Made by a program: the position numbers and the translations under genes. 64,000 bases of DNA, taken from Bremia lactucae (Eukaryota; Oomycota; Peronosporomycetes; Peronosporales; Peronosporaceae). Of this stretch, positions 1 to 9,758 are shown one piece after another; positions within the stretch are counted from its first letter, which is position 1, and each line of letters starts with the position of its first letter. The notes below the pieces were generated by a model. The model was not told the origin of the DNA. It saw nothing but the letters and a program-made list of their open reading frames with translations, and made no database searches. The DNA lies in contig NW_027152062.1 of the NCBI RefSeq assembly GCF_004359215.1, positions 960,614-1,024,613 on the forward strand, read 5' to 3'.

Positions 1-553
1 GACTAGCCCTGTCCGACCCTTATGATCGGGCGGCATGCCAAACATAAAGTCCAGACTTACTGACTTCCAACAGTTGTTTGGAATCGGTAGCGGCTTCAGT
101 GGCGCACTGCTGGACGGTGCAGACTTAATGCGCTGACACTGTTCGCAAGAGCAAATATAGTTGGCCAACCATCTATATATGTGTAACCACCAAATTCTCT
201 GACACTCGTAATAATGTCTTTTCACGGCCCAGATGCCCACTAGATGGCGCATCATGGAGCTCGTGAAGGATCATCAACTTGAGATCTGTGTCATGAGGCA
301 CATAGATTCTCAAGGGATCACAAGGTGACAGCTGATGCCATAACAGGCCATCGTTGTAGCTAACGCGATTGAGCTTAGCTTTCAGTTGCGACGGAAGGGA
401 AACCTTTCGTCCACCGAAGTGATCCAACAGCAGGCGATAGTGGTCGTCCTGACTGTAGCTCTCTTTCATCTCAAAGGCTAATGAGCTCGTCACGTGGTGT
501 GTCTTCATGGCTACCAACGTTGACGGCTGAATTTGTGTTAGCACTATACACAC
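1..553 (-). pseudogene. Gypsy integrase, N-terminal zinc-binding part (frameshifted)
   Basis: The translation shows the HHCC zinc-binding module of Gypsy integrases: HELHDAPSSGHLGREKT, then after a frameshift at about 165-175 the second half CSCEQCQRIK, then the linker PLKPLPIPNNCWKSVSLDF leading into the catalytic core, which runs off the window. The first reading frame ends in a stop at 173, and the protein resumes in a neighbouring frame. The product would have inserted element cDNA into the genome; this copy cannot do so unaided. Confidence 0.85.
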
Positions 554-559
554 TTTCCT

Positions 560-1388
560 GGTGAGTAAGCTCGAAGTCTGGTCTCTGTAAAGCGTCAGTC
601 AAGACATTCGACTTATCCGGCTTGTATTCAACTTTAAAATTAAATTCAGAGAAGAATGTCAGTCATCTTGCCATTCTAGGCGAGAGGTGCGGTGAGTTAT
701 TGCGGTCCGCAGTGATAGGTACACACGAAACTTGACCAAAACATACTTTATTGAAAGTAGCTCTTTGTCATGCACAAAAAAATCAGTTCCGCGGCTCTTA
801 AAAGCCGGGACTGGTAGGAGATGACACAGTCAACGCCGTCGTCATCCTTCTGCATGAGCGCGCTGCCGTATCCGCGTCTGGCAATGCCAAGACCAATGCC
901 TCAACAAGAGACTGCTTTACTAATGTGAACGCATCTTCTTGTTCTTTTAACCAAACCCATTCTGTGTCCTTTTTAAGAAGATCAGATAATGGTTTAGTTT
1001 GCTCCGCATAATTCTTTCTATACTTATGCAAGTAATTAGCGAGCCCTAGGAATTGGCGCAAATCCTTCACATGCCGTGGGATTGGCCATTCCTTTACTGA
1101 TTTTTCCTTGTCCGGGTCTGCTCGCACACCATGTGTACCAACGGTGCAGCCCAGAACAGGTATCGCAGGGACCCCTATGACGCACTTTTGCAAGTTGACG
1201 TACAATTGAGCGTCCATTAAAGTCTGCAACACCGCGTCTAAATGACGCTTGTGCGACTCTTTTGCGCTCAGGCCGTCCTCGGCCCTACTATGCACGAATA
1301 CATCGTCAAAGTAATGAGGTGCGTAGGCACGGTGCTGACGGATCACGTGAGCAAACACGGAATTGAGTGTCGCTGATGCGTTTTTCAA
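560..1388 (-). pseudogene. Gypsy reverse transcriptase C-terminal half and RNase H
   Basis: The frame at 1388-798 contains the RT catalytic box YFDDVFVH with both aspartates, followed by the thumb/connection block LGCTVGTHGVRADPDKEK and KDLRQFLGLANYLHKY. Below it (about 760-560, other frames) lies the end of RNase H, with WLTFFSEFNFKVEYKP and the typical DAL box before the integrase. The fingers and N-terminal palm of RT are absent, removed by the deletion that brings gag next to it. Several stops separate RT from RNase H. Confidence 0.85.
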
Positions 1389-1519
1389 ACCTTGGGGTGC
1401 TTACTGCCGTTTTGGCTACATCAGACTCTCTCATGAGTACCTCAGTCTCCACGAGCTGGGTAGGAATTGGTGACGTTTGACATCCCGTCAACGCATCCTC
1501 AACTGTCTTCGACACGACA

Positions 1520-2150
1520 TCAGTTGCGTACGCCTCTCGCAGGAGCACATCCTTTCCTGTGTCTTGCGTAGAGCTCGCAACTGTGCGTGTACGCCAGTAT
1601 ATCCATGGCCGACGGCTTATACCAAGCTGTAGCCGAGGCACTGTTGTAGGATTGCTCCTTAACCAAGGCAATTTGGATTGCCTCTTCCATCGTCGACGGC
1701 ACCTTTCTGAAAATAGCCTGTCGCGATGGGCCATGCCGGAGTCCGTTCATAAACGTGGGCACCTCAATGTGCTCCGGAATCGGACCTACGGTTATGGACG
1801 CCGACAGCGAGCGCATCTCTTGCACATACTCTTGCAAAGAACGCTTCGCCAGTCGCGCTCCAAAGAAGCGCGCCTGAAGCAGCACTTCATTGTTCGGCGG
1901 CTGGTACATGGCGCGAATCTTTTCCTTTAAGATAGCCCATGTTGGGCGGGTCCATTTGAATGGGGCTCGGCTAATGCGGCCGGGCAGAGAGCATCTCAAC
2001 AGTCCTGTTGAGAGCCTCGCTCCGAGCCTGCTCATGCCTCAGCTCATCCTGAGTCTGAGTGACGGACTCCGCCGCAGCATGGCCATGTGCCTCGGAAGCG
2101 GCTCTCCGCTGTCCGAGCACGAATACCTCAGACTGCTCCAACTGAGCAAC
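1520..2150 (-). pseudogene. Gypsy family A gag (capsid) fragment
   Basis: A 171-residue frame at 2035-1520 has the retrotransposon gag capsid pattern: hydrophobic helices around MYQPPNNEVLLQARFF, QEYVQEMRSLSASI and PTFMNGLRHGPSRQAIF. The same pattern recurs in copy 2 (19622-20236). No CCHC knuckle was found here; that part is lost in the deletion toward RT. The upstream N-terminal part (about 2035-2150) is out of frame. Confidence 0.75.
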
Positions 2151-2262
2151 ATGTTGCTATGGAGGACTACCCAGAAGCCTGGCCAGGGCTTGTTCACCAA
2201 GTCACATGTTGCTATGGAGGACTACCCAGGAGCCTGGCCAGGGCTTGTTCACCAAGTTCCTG
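2150..2262. repeat. Tandem duplication, about 56 bp x 2
   Basis: A unit starting CATGTTGCTATGGAGGACTA and ending TTGTTCACCAAGT occurs twice in direct succession with one or two substitutions. It lies in the 5' leader/gag region of Gypsy family A copy 1. Confidence 0.85.
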
Positions 2263-2393
2263 CGCCATAAGCCCTGCCACCTCCCGGTGATGTTCGGAGA
2301 GGTGGGGAATATGAGCCCAATCAATATTGAGGCTCATCCCTACGTACACACGCAGAGATGTGGGTCGTGGGATGGATTTCTAGTGCTACCAAG

Positions 2394-2790
2394 TGTAGGC
2401 GGGCACGTCGTAATGCCACACTCTACTGAGACACACACCCTAGCACAGCGAGGAAGTGGTTTAACTAGCTTCTCTTGCGTGCAGTGAGGTAGTTGTTGTG
2501 AGCGCGTTAGCGACCTCACCCAACGCACTAAGTGCTCTAGTAAAGTGTCGTCACGGGAGCGGTAATCCGGCTCCTCGTGCGCACTTACCAAGTAGGAAGT
2601 ACTTTTCAGACTGATTTATATTCAATCGTATTAAATATAAATACCTATTTTTACCAATTAAAATGCCATCTCTATCGATAACACTAGTATGTATTGCGAG
2701 CGTATCTTTCTAGATACCTCCCGTAACGGATGACGCTGGGCGTCATCCCTTCTAATGTGAATGCATCCATGTGCATCACATCATGTGGAG
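2394..2790 (-). repeat. LTR of Gypsy family A (5' LTR of the minus-strand element)
   Basis: The left end TGTAGGCGGGCACG abuts the primer-binding site of the element on its left. The sequence matches 15708-16100 over about 390 bp, including blocks around CCTAGCACAGCGA, CGACCTCACCCAACGCACTA and TATGTATTGCGAGCGTATCTTT. The outer ~110 bp present in the other copy (to 16206) are missing here, so the LTR is truncated at about 2790. Confidence 0.85.
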
Positions 2791-3092
2791 AAGGCTAGAT
2801 TGAGCTTGAAGGCCGCTAAAAAGAAGGAGACGATTCGAGTGAAATGGCACAGAAAGCCCAGCAAGCTCGCGAGCGTCAAAACAAGTTGAACTGCTAAAAA
2901 TAGCACGTTCTTGCTTCGGCGGGACTTCAGCTTTGCATTGTAAATGTTCCGAGTATACGACAATACCATCTCTTCCTCAATTTCTTCGCTGAACACCGAC
3001 TGATATTCAACGCCTTTAAGAGCTTGATACTCGACTTGCAAATTAGAGGACGCAAAGTCTTGACAGTATCCTGATAGCTTAAGATACCTCAT
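2781..3092 (-). CDS. Hypothetical protein with C-terminal hydrophobic segment
   Basis: A 103-residue frame starts at a true ATG and ends inside or at the edge of the LTR at 2790. It is not recognised. The first 60 residues are polar and acidic (EEIEEEMVLSYTRN), then a basic turn (KLKSRRSK), then about 35 hydrophobic residues (VLFLAVQLVLTLASLLGFL) that could form one or two membrane segments. Its C-terminus may have been replaced when the LTR arrived. It could be an exon of a broken gene together with the frame at 3283-3468. No family is claimed. Confidence 0.25.
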   Translation of the reverse strand: MRYLKLSGYCQDFASSNLQVEYQALKGVEYQSVFSEEIEEEMVLSYTRNIYNAKLKSRRSKNVLFLAVQLVLTLASLLGFLCHFTRIVSFFLAAFKLNLAFST

Positions 3093-3282
3093 CGCAGCTT
3101 AACGACGTTGTCGAAATCACGGACGCTGGATATATTTTTTACTCAAAAAATTTCAGGAAAGCTCTTTCCTATGTCGTGAGCTTGGGTAAGCACATGAATT
3201 CAACAAAACGAAACTACCAGCTTTGCTAGCAGCAAAATTTTGTTCTGTTATGTACATTACAGTCATTTAGTCACATTGTAAT

Positions 3283-3468
3283 CTAACGACCCGTAAATTT
3301 CCGTTCAGCAAGGGCCTTCACATCCGTGGCTGCTGTGTGGGCTACCTGTGTCAGATGCCTACAAATGCATTCCACGAGCGGGTGCCAATCAGGTTTCTGA
3401 TCTCCAGCCTCGGGAATTCCAACCTCCGTCCTTGCATTGTCTCGCCAATGTCCTAATTTTTCAGTCAT
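3283..3468 (-). CDS. Short hypothetical ORF
   Basis: A 61-residue frame with a true ATG, mixed polar composition and no recognised domain. It lies 190 bp upstream (in minus sense) of the 2781-3092 frame and might be an upstream exon of the same broken gene. It is equally compatible with chance. Confidence 0.15.
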   Translation of the reverse strand: MTEKLGHWRDNARTEVGIPEAGDQKPDWHPLVECICRHLTQVAHTAATDVKALAERKFTGR

Positions 3469-3694
3469 CTAGGACGTAATCACCTTCTATCTGGAGGTAA
3501 TCGGGGTACCGTGTGTTTGTTGACTTTTGCGTTTTCCTTCTTAACCATCGCTTGATTCGCTAGTCCATCAGCCATTCTGTTAGAATGTCGCAAGTGATGC
3601 GACCAAGTGGCAACTTGGATTCAATCCGCTACTGCGACGCATTGGCAGTAGATGCCATTTAGATGTTGCGCATTGGTCGGCGCCCGGTAGCGTA

Positions 3695-3820
3695 TGTAAC
3701 GGGCTAAAGTTGCCCTAATGTTACACAGTCCACGTTAAGTACACTTGGTGTACTTATGGGGATGGCCAATTACTAAATAATAGTAATTAGACCCAGCACT
3801 CGGGTGTGGTGCACATTTAA
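3695..3820 (+). repeat. LTR fragment, Gypsy family A, opposite orientation
   Basis: From TGTAACGGGCTAAAGTTGCC rightward, this matches the reverse complement of 16206 down to about 16085, with a shared block GTGTTACACAGTCC. It is the outer ~125 bp that the LTR at 2394-2790 lacks, lying in inverted orientation. Confidence 0.8.
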
Positions 3821-4274
3821 GACCAACCCTTGTGTAACACGCTCGAGTGGTAACTCATTGAGGTTTTCTTGCTATCGCAGCAGCAGGAGGTCTACATTTG
3901 CAAAATCGACGAGAGTTTCAAGACAAATAATGCAGTTTAAGTTGACCGGACGACTCTCCCCCAGGAAGTACATGGTTTTGTCGAGCTCGCTCATGTCTTT
4001 TACTAGGTGGTATAACAACTGGGAAGGCCCCGGCTGTTTAGTTCGCGGATATCGTTTTTTGATCGTGCAAATGTTCTTGCAAATCGGCGGGAACAAATAC
4101 TCGTTCCACTTTCGCGGAGAAGTCTTCAAACTCGTCATGGTGGCCATATGCATGATGTACCGCTCCGCAGAACCATCCTTTAAAGTTCCTCCCAAAATCG
4201 CTAGTATTCGCTGCATTAACTCAAGGTTCTCAATTTGCTCCTGTTGCGAATAAATTCTGTACCGTTTGTTCCCT

Positions 4275-4532
4275 TTATAGTTTTAACAATTCTGTTATGA
4301 TACCCTCATAAGTTGGTTGTTTGACACCATTCGGGTTCAACTCTGATAACTGTCTGGACTTCTTAATTTCTTCTATTAATTCTGCTTGTTGTTGCATGGT
4401 ACCTTCAAGGAAAAGGCGTCGTGCATAATTGCAAGACGCTCCTAAGTCAATTAAAATTGACCACGGCTTATCAAAGCCCTTTACAGTCGTTTGAGCGACT
4501 AGCAAGCCAGGCTTGTACTCGCCTCGTGCCAT
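4275..4532 (-). pseudogene. Gypsy family C aspartic protease remnant
   Basis: The frame contains LIDLGASCNYARR, matching the retropepsin active-site loop of Gypsy elements (normally D-S/T-G-A-S followed by N-x-x-x-R). The residue after the catalytic Asp is Leu rather than Ser/Thr, so this copy has lost the usual hydroxyl residue. It follows gag in the expected order. Confidence 0.7.
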
Positions 4533-4560
4533 TGAGCACCGAGCTAATTAAGGCTAGGCT

Positions 4561-5503
4561 CTATTTACTCTCACCTCCTAGAGGTTCAACAGAGCCTAGG
4601 TCTTCCCCAGTAGGGCGCCCCGCGCCTACTGGGTATCGACGTTCCGCACCGTACCAGATCTCTGGTATAGGTCGGAGTTGGAGCTCTTTCGAGCTTTACG
4701 CGAATTTCGAAGAGGGCAGGTCGGACGTAAATGTTTCGTGCTTTCGCACATATAACATCTACGGATGGTCTTATGCTGTTTCACAGCTTGAAGAGCCTCT
4801 TCTCCTTCATCAACAACTCGGCGTGTAGCGCTACGTAGCCGGATGAGATCGGAATAATTCCGTCCGGGCAACGCCCTTGTTGAGACCCCATAAAAATGTT
4901 ACGACAGTTGCTTCTTGCACCGGGTCTTGATGCATACATGCAATGAGAGTTCTCAACTCCTGGACAAAGTCCCCTAGGGTTCATTTACCCTGTCGAGTCG
5001 CTAGGAGCCGTGCTCGCATGCGGAAAGCCTGATCAGGTGGTGTAAACATGCTGGTCATATGCTGTTTCAGCGAATACCATGACGAAAAAGCGTCGTTTAT
5101 GGACGTGCTGCACGATAGTGCCCACTCCATGGCTCTACCTCCAAGTTTGGCAATGGCCATAGCCACCTTTTGCCGTTCTGTTAAGAACAAGGCGGAATCA
5201 ATGGACATTTCCATCTGCTTAATCCAAAACGGGAGATTTTCTCCCTCTTTTTCCTCAAATGTCTTCACAATTTACAGTTAGAGGGCGATCCCTCGGCTCT
5301 GAGTCAGGTACAGAGATGTACCGAGTTGGCATAGATGCCCCTAAGAGGTCCTGTACCTGACCGATCAGGGAGGTTTCGTACCGCATGAAGGCTTCAAGCC
5401 TTGCATGTAGGACCTCTGGTCCCTGGGAAATAATAAATTCCACGTGCGCAAGCCCAAATAAGGTTTTGAGCTTGTCATAAGCAGCGCGTAGCGCTTCTGA
5501 CAA
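4561..5503 (-). pseudogene. Gypsy family C gag with CCHC zinc knuckle (frameshifted)
   Basis: Three overlapping frames together give a gag polyprotein. 5503-5255 is an N-terminal helical part. 5268-4981 is the capsid, with NLPFWIKQMEMSIDS, AIAKLGGRAMEWAL and HMTSMFTPPDQAFRMRARL. 4871-4626 is the nucleocapsid, with the knuckle CYMCESTKHLRPTC (CX2CX4HX4C). Frameshifts lie near 5260 and 4900-4980. A second, more decayed copy of the N-terminal part is at 52110-52442. Confidence 0.8.
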
Positions 5504-5581
5504 TTCTGGAACCTCTTCCCCTTTCGTGAGGGTTTAGTCTTGTAAAGACTCAGGCGTAGATTGACTACGAGTGCTACCAGG

Positions 5582-6067
5582 TGTAGCGGAGCTAACTCGC
5601 TCCTAAAGTCAGAGGAAGACTTTCAGACTCAGATAGTCACTTAGTTCTATTGAAGTCATGGGTTTAACAGCTCAGAGAGTCGTACAAGCTATAAAAGCTT
5701 AAGGATCCCTAGTTCAAGGGATTCAGGGGTTCGTAGAACCAAGTGGCAACTAGTGCCCAAGAGGATATACCTTAGAAATGCTTCTATCTCTTACAGATCA
5801 ATGCGCAAGCCTTGGGAAGGCACGTAACGCTTTAAGATCAAAAGGGGGACTGCACTTTGTATAATTAGTTAAATCTAAAAGCCTTACCCTAGCTAATTAA
5901 AAATAGATTTTGGCCGCCAGATTTATATCTGGCGGCCACCGCATTTGTTACCCATTATAAATGGGATTTAAGTAACTAACTATTTTGAAATTAGATAAAA
6001 GGGTATTTTACCCATAAAGTAAATGTACCACTACAACGGTTCTCCAACCGATGTGTGCCCCATTACA
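5582..6067 (-). repeat. LTR of Gypsy family C (5' LTR)
   Basis: 486 bp from TGTAGCGGAGC to CCCCATTACA, with the primer-binding site of the minus-strand element immediately on its left. It contains a hairpin-like CCGCCAGATTTATATCTGGC at about 5914. A related, decayed version occurs at 52510-52680, and its last ~25 bp recur at 55218-55243. Confidence 0.8.
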
Positions 6068-6904
6068 TCCTCGCTGTGCTAAAGTGTGTGTATGAGTAGA
6101 GCGTGACCGCATGAAGACGTGCCCGCCTACGGCTAATTATCCTAATCTCTCTACGTATTATTGAGGCCATGTCAGTTGAGGCTCGAACAATGTTTTCACT
6201 CGGAAATACACATTTGCTGTTTTCAGCGTCATGAGGGATGATATGTGAAGCGATGACTTCGATGTGTCGCATTTAATTCAAATTTTTCATTCGACCGCCG
6301 TGATATTTACCTATAAGCAAAGAACGCAAAAAAGTACGTTACTTTTATCGGAGTGTCACTCTTGGTCGTAGTGGTTGAGCGGCCAAGTTTTTCGTCGGTC
6401 TAAACCATCTGAATTTTTTATATATAGCCCACCATAATGCTGGCCACGAGCGCCAAAGTGCGTGTCTTTTTTCTCTATCTTCCTTATTATAAAAGTGTTT
6501 GATGTTCACTCAAACACAAATCGGAAACGCTGGCAAATTTAAGTGCACAACGTGCGCCCATTCGTAAGGCAACATTCACGCTGCTCTAATATCCTTATAT
6601 TTACGGTAAAGTCTCCACTTCAGAGATTTTAGTTTAAATGATCGTCATTGCAGTTTAGTGCTCTGGAGGATATGTTGGAGGGTTGTTTATCTTGGTTGTG
6701 CTCTCGGTCTTATTTTTGCTATTGTAAATTCTTCTTCATTTCGACGACTTTAAGAATGCTTTGCTCAATATAGAAGCTCGATTTATGCGTGTCAGTTCAG
6801 GAGAAAATGTATTGTCATCTTACTACAGATCCTATACAACCGATACTTATAGTCACCTGATCGAAAAAAAATGCTGGATTGGCTAACATATCTTGCGATA
6901 AAAA
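6068..6904. other. No recognisable gene
   Basis: AT-rich sequence between the family C LTR and the MULE. No conserved reading frame, RNA gene or repeat with another copy in the window was seen. Confidence 0.5.
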
Positions 6905-7081
6905 TTAAGGAAAAGTACCAAAATACCCCTGACAAATGCAGAAAAGACGGAAATACCCCTGTACTTTATAAATGACCAAAATGCCCCTGGCTATAGCCTA
7001 TATATATATACACGGAAAACCGTTGTCCACAGCATAATCACATCACTTTACCTCACTACCCACTTCTTCTCCGCGCCAATT

Positions 7082-7785
7082 ATGGCGGAACATCAGCTTA
7101 CCGTTGGAACGGAGCTTGCAAATGGGAAAAGCTGCCGCGAAGCAGTGAAAGCGACTACCATCGCTGAACGGTTAGAGCTCGCGGTGATCAAAAGTGACAA
7201 ACGACGCTTCACAGTGGCTTGCGTGCAAGAAGGCCTGGAGGCTGCACGCTGCAAAACTTGCCGACGCACCAACGTTCACCATCAGGACTTTGCGAGACGA
7301 ACACTCTTGTCAAGGTGTGACTCACCTTGGCCACCAACAGGCATCAATTTCTTGGGTTGCGAGCGTAGTCGAGACCCGGTTGCGTGACAACCCCCAGAAC
7401 AGACCAAAGGAAATCATCCAAGACGTTCGTCGCGAGCATGGGGTTACGATTTCATACAAGCAAGCTTGGAGAGGAAAAGCGAGGAGTATGAAAACTATTC
7501 ATGGCTCCTACGAAAAAGCTTATGAAAATCTTCCGGCGTATTGCAGGCAGATTTGTTTGACAAACCTAGGTGAGGGCCGTAGATGGCTGGTGTTCGTTTT
7601 ATTTGCCTGCCAAAAAATCTCAATATTTTGCTGATGCAATGACTGCTGCAACAGGAAGCGTTGCGGTCGTGTACACGAGTGGGTCCGAGCATCATTTTCG
7701 GCGCCTTTTTATTGCCTACCAAGCGTCGATTGCAGGATTTAGCTCTGGGTGCCGTCCACTACTGGGCCTTGATGGAACGTGTAAG
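7082..7785 (+). pseudogene. MULE transposase, N-terminal DNA-binding part and first catalytic Asp
   Basis: Starts at an ATG 60 bp inside the left inverted repeat. A zinc-type DNA-binding region (CxxW-like RLHAAKLADAPTFTIRTLRDEHSC, shown here in its shorter core FTIRTLRDEHSC) is followed by RPKEIIQDVRREHGVTISY and KQAWRGKARSM, then ENLPAYC and, after a frameshift near 7560, FRRLFIAYQASIAGF leading to GLDGT with the first catalytic aspartate. This is the standard MuDR/MULE order. The frame changes at about 7200 and 7570 show decay. The homology stops at 7780, where the inverted segment begins. Confidence 0.85.
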
Positions 7786-7789
7786 AATA

Positions 7790-8372
7790 TTCCAAAACGG
7801 TTAGATAGTTCAAATCCATTCAACAGACTTCATCAGCAACCTACCGCTGCATCATCATCACGATTTGGAGCTCACGGGCTTCCTGAATCCAATTGTTAAG
7901 CGATTCCGCGATATTGGAGGTCAGATGTCCAAATCTTTGTCCCTCAAACGCACTGTTGGCCCAAAGATTTTTGGCTATGCCCGCAATCCACTCTTAAGCT
8001 TCAATTGAAATTTCTTCAATCTCTTTCATCTTAGCGTCGAATTCCACGTCGGTCAATGCATAAGCGGCCTGCCACAAGAGCTTAACCAATGAGACATTTT
8101 GAATGCCTTCCGAAAGTTTTCATTGAGCCATGGTATGCATGAGGAAAGATTTCCTAAACGCTGTCGATCAGATCTTCTGACGGTCGGAAAGGAAGGTCAG
8201 ACGCTGCATATTCGGAGCATTTGATTCCAAAAGCGTCCGTAGCTCTTATAGAAACCAAAGCCAGTTCTCGTCGTTTTCAGCGTCGACGACGGCCATTGCC
8301 AGCGGAAAGAAAGCGCCATCACCGTCCACAGCCGTCGCCGCTAGGAGCGTCCCCAAATAATTTGACCTAAGG
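7790..8372 (-). pseudogene. MULE transposase catalytic core and C-terminal part, inverted
   Basis: Read from 8372 downward, the minus strand continues exactly where the plus-strand half stops: HLRSNYLGTLLAATAV, then DGDGAFFPLAMAVVDAEN, DENWLWFL, LTFLSDRQK, VKLLWQAAYALTD, RFGHLTSNIAESLNNWI. These are consecutive blocks of one MULE transposase. Several stops interrupt it (after WLWFL, within the HTMAQ region and near ISIEA). The ends of this segment coincide with the end of the first half and with the right inverted repeat, so it is an inversion within one element. Confidence 0.8.
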
Positions 8373-8681
8373 TGGGTTTCCGTGTATATATATATAGGCT
8401 ATAGCCAGGGGCATTTTGGTCATTATAAAAGTACACGTTTCAGCATTATTCATTGGTAGTATACCGTGGATCACCACATGAAGTACGGATTAACATTGAG
8501 GGAATTCTAACTCAGATGACGGGAATGGATAAGAGCAACGGTATGTGCTATCGTGTAGCGCTAATTTTCCTCGCCACATCAAGCTTTATGGAGACTTACG
8601 CTTATTCCAAGCCGCATGCTTGGCGTAAGAGGTGAAAGTAGTGGTATCAAGCCCTAATAACTGCTGTTGCATTGATCATAA

Positions 8682-9758
8682 ATGGTAGATGAAGGAAAAC
8701 TTGTGGGGAGCGAGATAACAGAAACACCTCTTCAAAATATGTACAGCTTCTGGTACATTAAGCGCAGCACCGGCAACAAGGCTGTCAGCGTATGAATGTA
8801 TTAATGTTTACCTGTCTTGCTCTTGCCACTTAAGTCATTGTGCTTAATGTGCCAATGTAGGAAAGCTATGAAAAAAGTATAAAACGACTCGGTGACTTTA
8901 AAACGGTGGTGTTGGTTCAGGCTATTCCTTGGTAAGCAGGACCTGAGTGTTAAACGATGTTGTCTATAGGTGCAAGACTTCTGGAAGTTCTACAACCACT
9001 TGGTGCGGCCGAACGACTTACCGAATACCATGGATTACCATCTTTTTAAGACGGGCATCAAGCCGATGTGGGAGGACACGGCTAATCGACGAGGTGGCAA
9101 GTGGATGGTGCGCCTTCGCAAGGGCATTGCCTCGCGTTACTGGGAAGATTTGGTGCGTAATGAGCGATATAGAGCGCTAATATGGAGGAAGAACAAACAG
9201 GCTTTTTAATCTAGGTCCTAGCGATCATTGGTGAGCAATTCGACGTTGGCAACGAAATCTGCGGTGCTGTTATTTCAATTCGGTACAATGAAGATATTAT
9301 CTCGCTCTGGAATCGCAATGCTGACAACAATGAGGCGTGCTTTCGCATTCGGTAAGTTTCGGATGCCATATCGCGTGTTAGTCGATTATCTCATCCTGTG
9401 TGCTACATGATATCCGCATACTGAAACAAGTGACACAATGCGAAAAGTGCTCAATTTGCCGCAGTTCGTTGCATTAGAATACAAGCGCCACGACATGTCG
9501 CTAAATGACAACTCCAGTTTTCGCAATACAACGTTGTGGCGCTCAGACAAAAATGATGGCAACAGCCGCGAAGGCTCATCCAACGGTGATCGCGCGTCTT
9601 CGGGCTCACGTTACCCGCGGGGTGATAAAACTGCTGGCCACCAGCGATCTGCTTGGAATCGTGACGGCAAACGCTCTTTTTTTAAATCGGATGGCAATGA
9701 CAATGGCCAACAACGTAGCAGCAAGTCGAGTGAACACAAGGGCGAAGGAGGTGATTGA
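8682..9758 (+). CDS. eIF4E: Eukaryotic translation initiation factor 4E, class II (4EHP/eIF4E2-like)
   Basis: Cytoplasmic mRNA 5'-cap-binding protein. Five exons join in frame: 8682-8789, 8861-8905, 8970-9152, 9215-9351 and 9431-9758, about 266 residues. An in-frame TAA stands directly before the ATG, fixing the start unless there is an unseen upstream exon. Exon 1 holds [17 protein letters not shown]. Exon 3 holds [14 protein letters not shown] and the cap-contacting KPMWEDTAN (Trp85, Glu86) with [11 protein letters not shown]. Exon 4 holds [18 protein letters not shown] and IISLWNRNA. Exon 5 holds [14 protein letters not shown] and SSFRNTTLW, then a Ser/Arg/Gly-rich tail of about 70 residues. 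The position equivalent to eIF4E Trp56 falls near Tyr39 ([12 protein letters not shown]), as in class II (4EHP) proteins. The second intron has a weak GTGGTG donor. Introns are 62-79 bp. A MULE ends 248 bp upstream. Confidence 0.88.

Larger units (their letters stand above)
1..2393 (-). mobile_element. Ty3/Gypsy family A, copy 1, internal region (degraded)
   Basis: Minus-strand LTR retrotransposon remnant. Reading down from its 5' LTR at 2394 it carries gag (about 2150-1520), then RT and RNase H (1388-560), then integrase (553 to the window edge). The protease and the N-terminal RT are missing, so gag is joined almost directly to the middle of RT by a deletion near 1400-1520. The order gag-RT-RNase H-integrase defines Ty3/Gypsy. 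A primer-binding site starting TGGTAGCACT lies just inside the LTR, at about 2383-2392 read on minus. Copy 2 of the same family is at 15708-20320. Confidence 0.85.
3830..5581 (-). mobile_element. Ty3/Gypsy family C internal region (gag-protease, truncated)
   Basis: Minus-strand element remnant downstream of the LTR at 5582-6067. A primer-binding site (TGGTAGCACTCGTAG read on minus) sits next to the LTR. Gag capsid (5503-4981), a CCHC knuckle (about 4740) and a protease (4532-4275) follow in order and in several frames. RT, RNase H and integrase are absent; the element is cut near 3830 where a family A LTR piece begins. Confidence 0.8.
6905..8434 (+). mobile_element. MULE DNA transposon with terminal inverted repeats and an internal inversion
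   Basis: The left end 6961-7021 and right end 8375-8434 are near-perfect inverted repeats of about 60 bp, sharing ATGACCAAAATGCCCCTGG and a TATATATATA run. Further out on the left, AAAATACCCCTG-type motifs repeat three times (6919, 6947 and 6978 approx.). The interior encodes a Mutator-like transposase: its N-terminal half is on plus (7082-7785) and the rest is on minus (8372-7790). The right end lies 248 bp upstream of the eIF4E start codon. Confidence 0.85.

Noticed and set aside
5890..5960. Hairpin in the family C LTR as a terminator
   Set aside because: The stem is short and AT-rich, and part of an LTR copy (also at 52600); no evidence for function.
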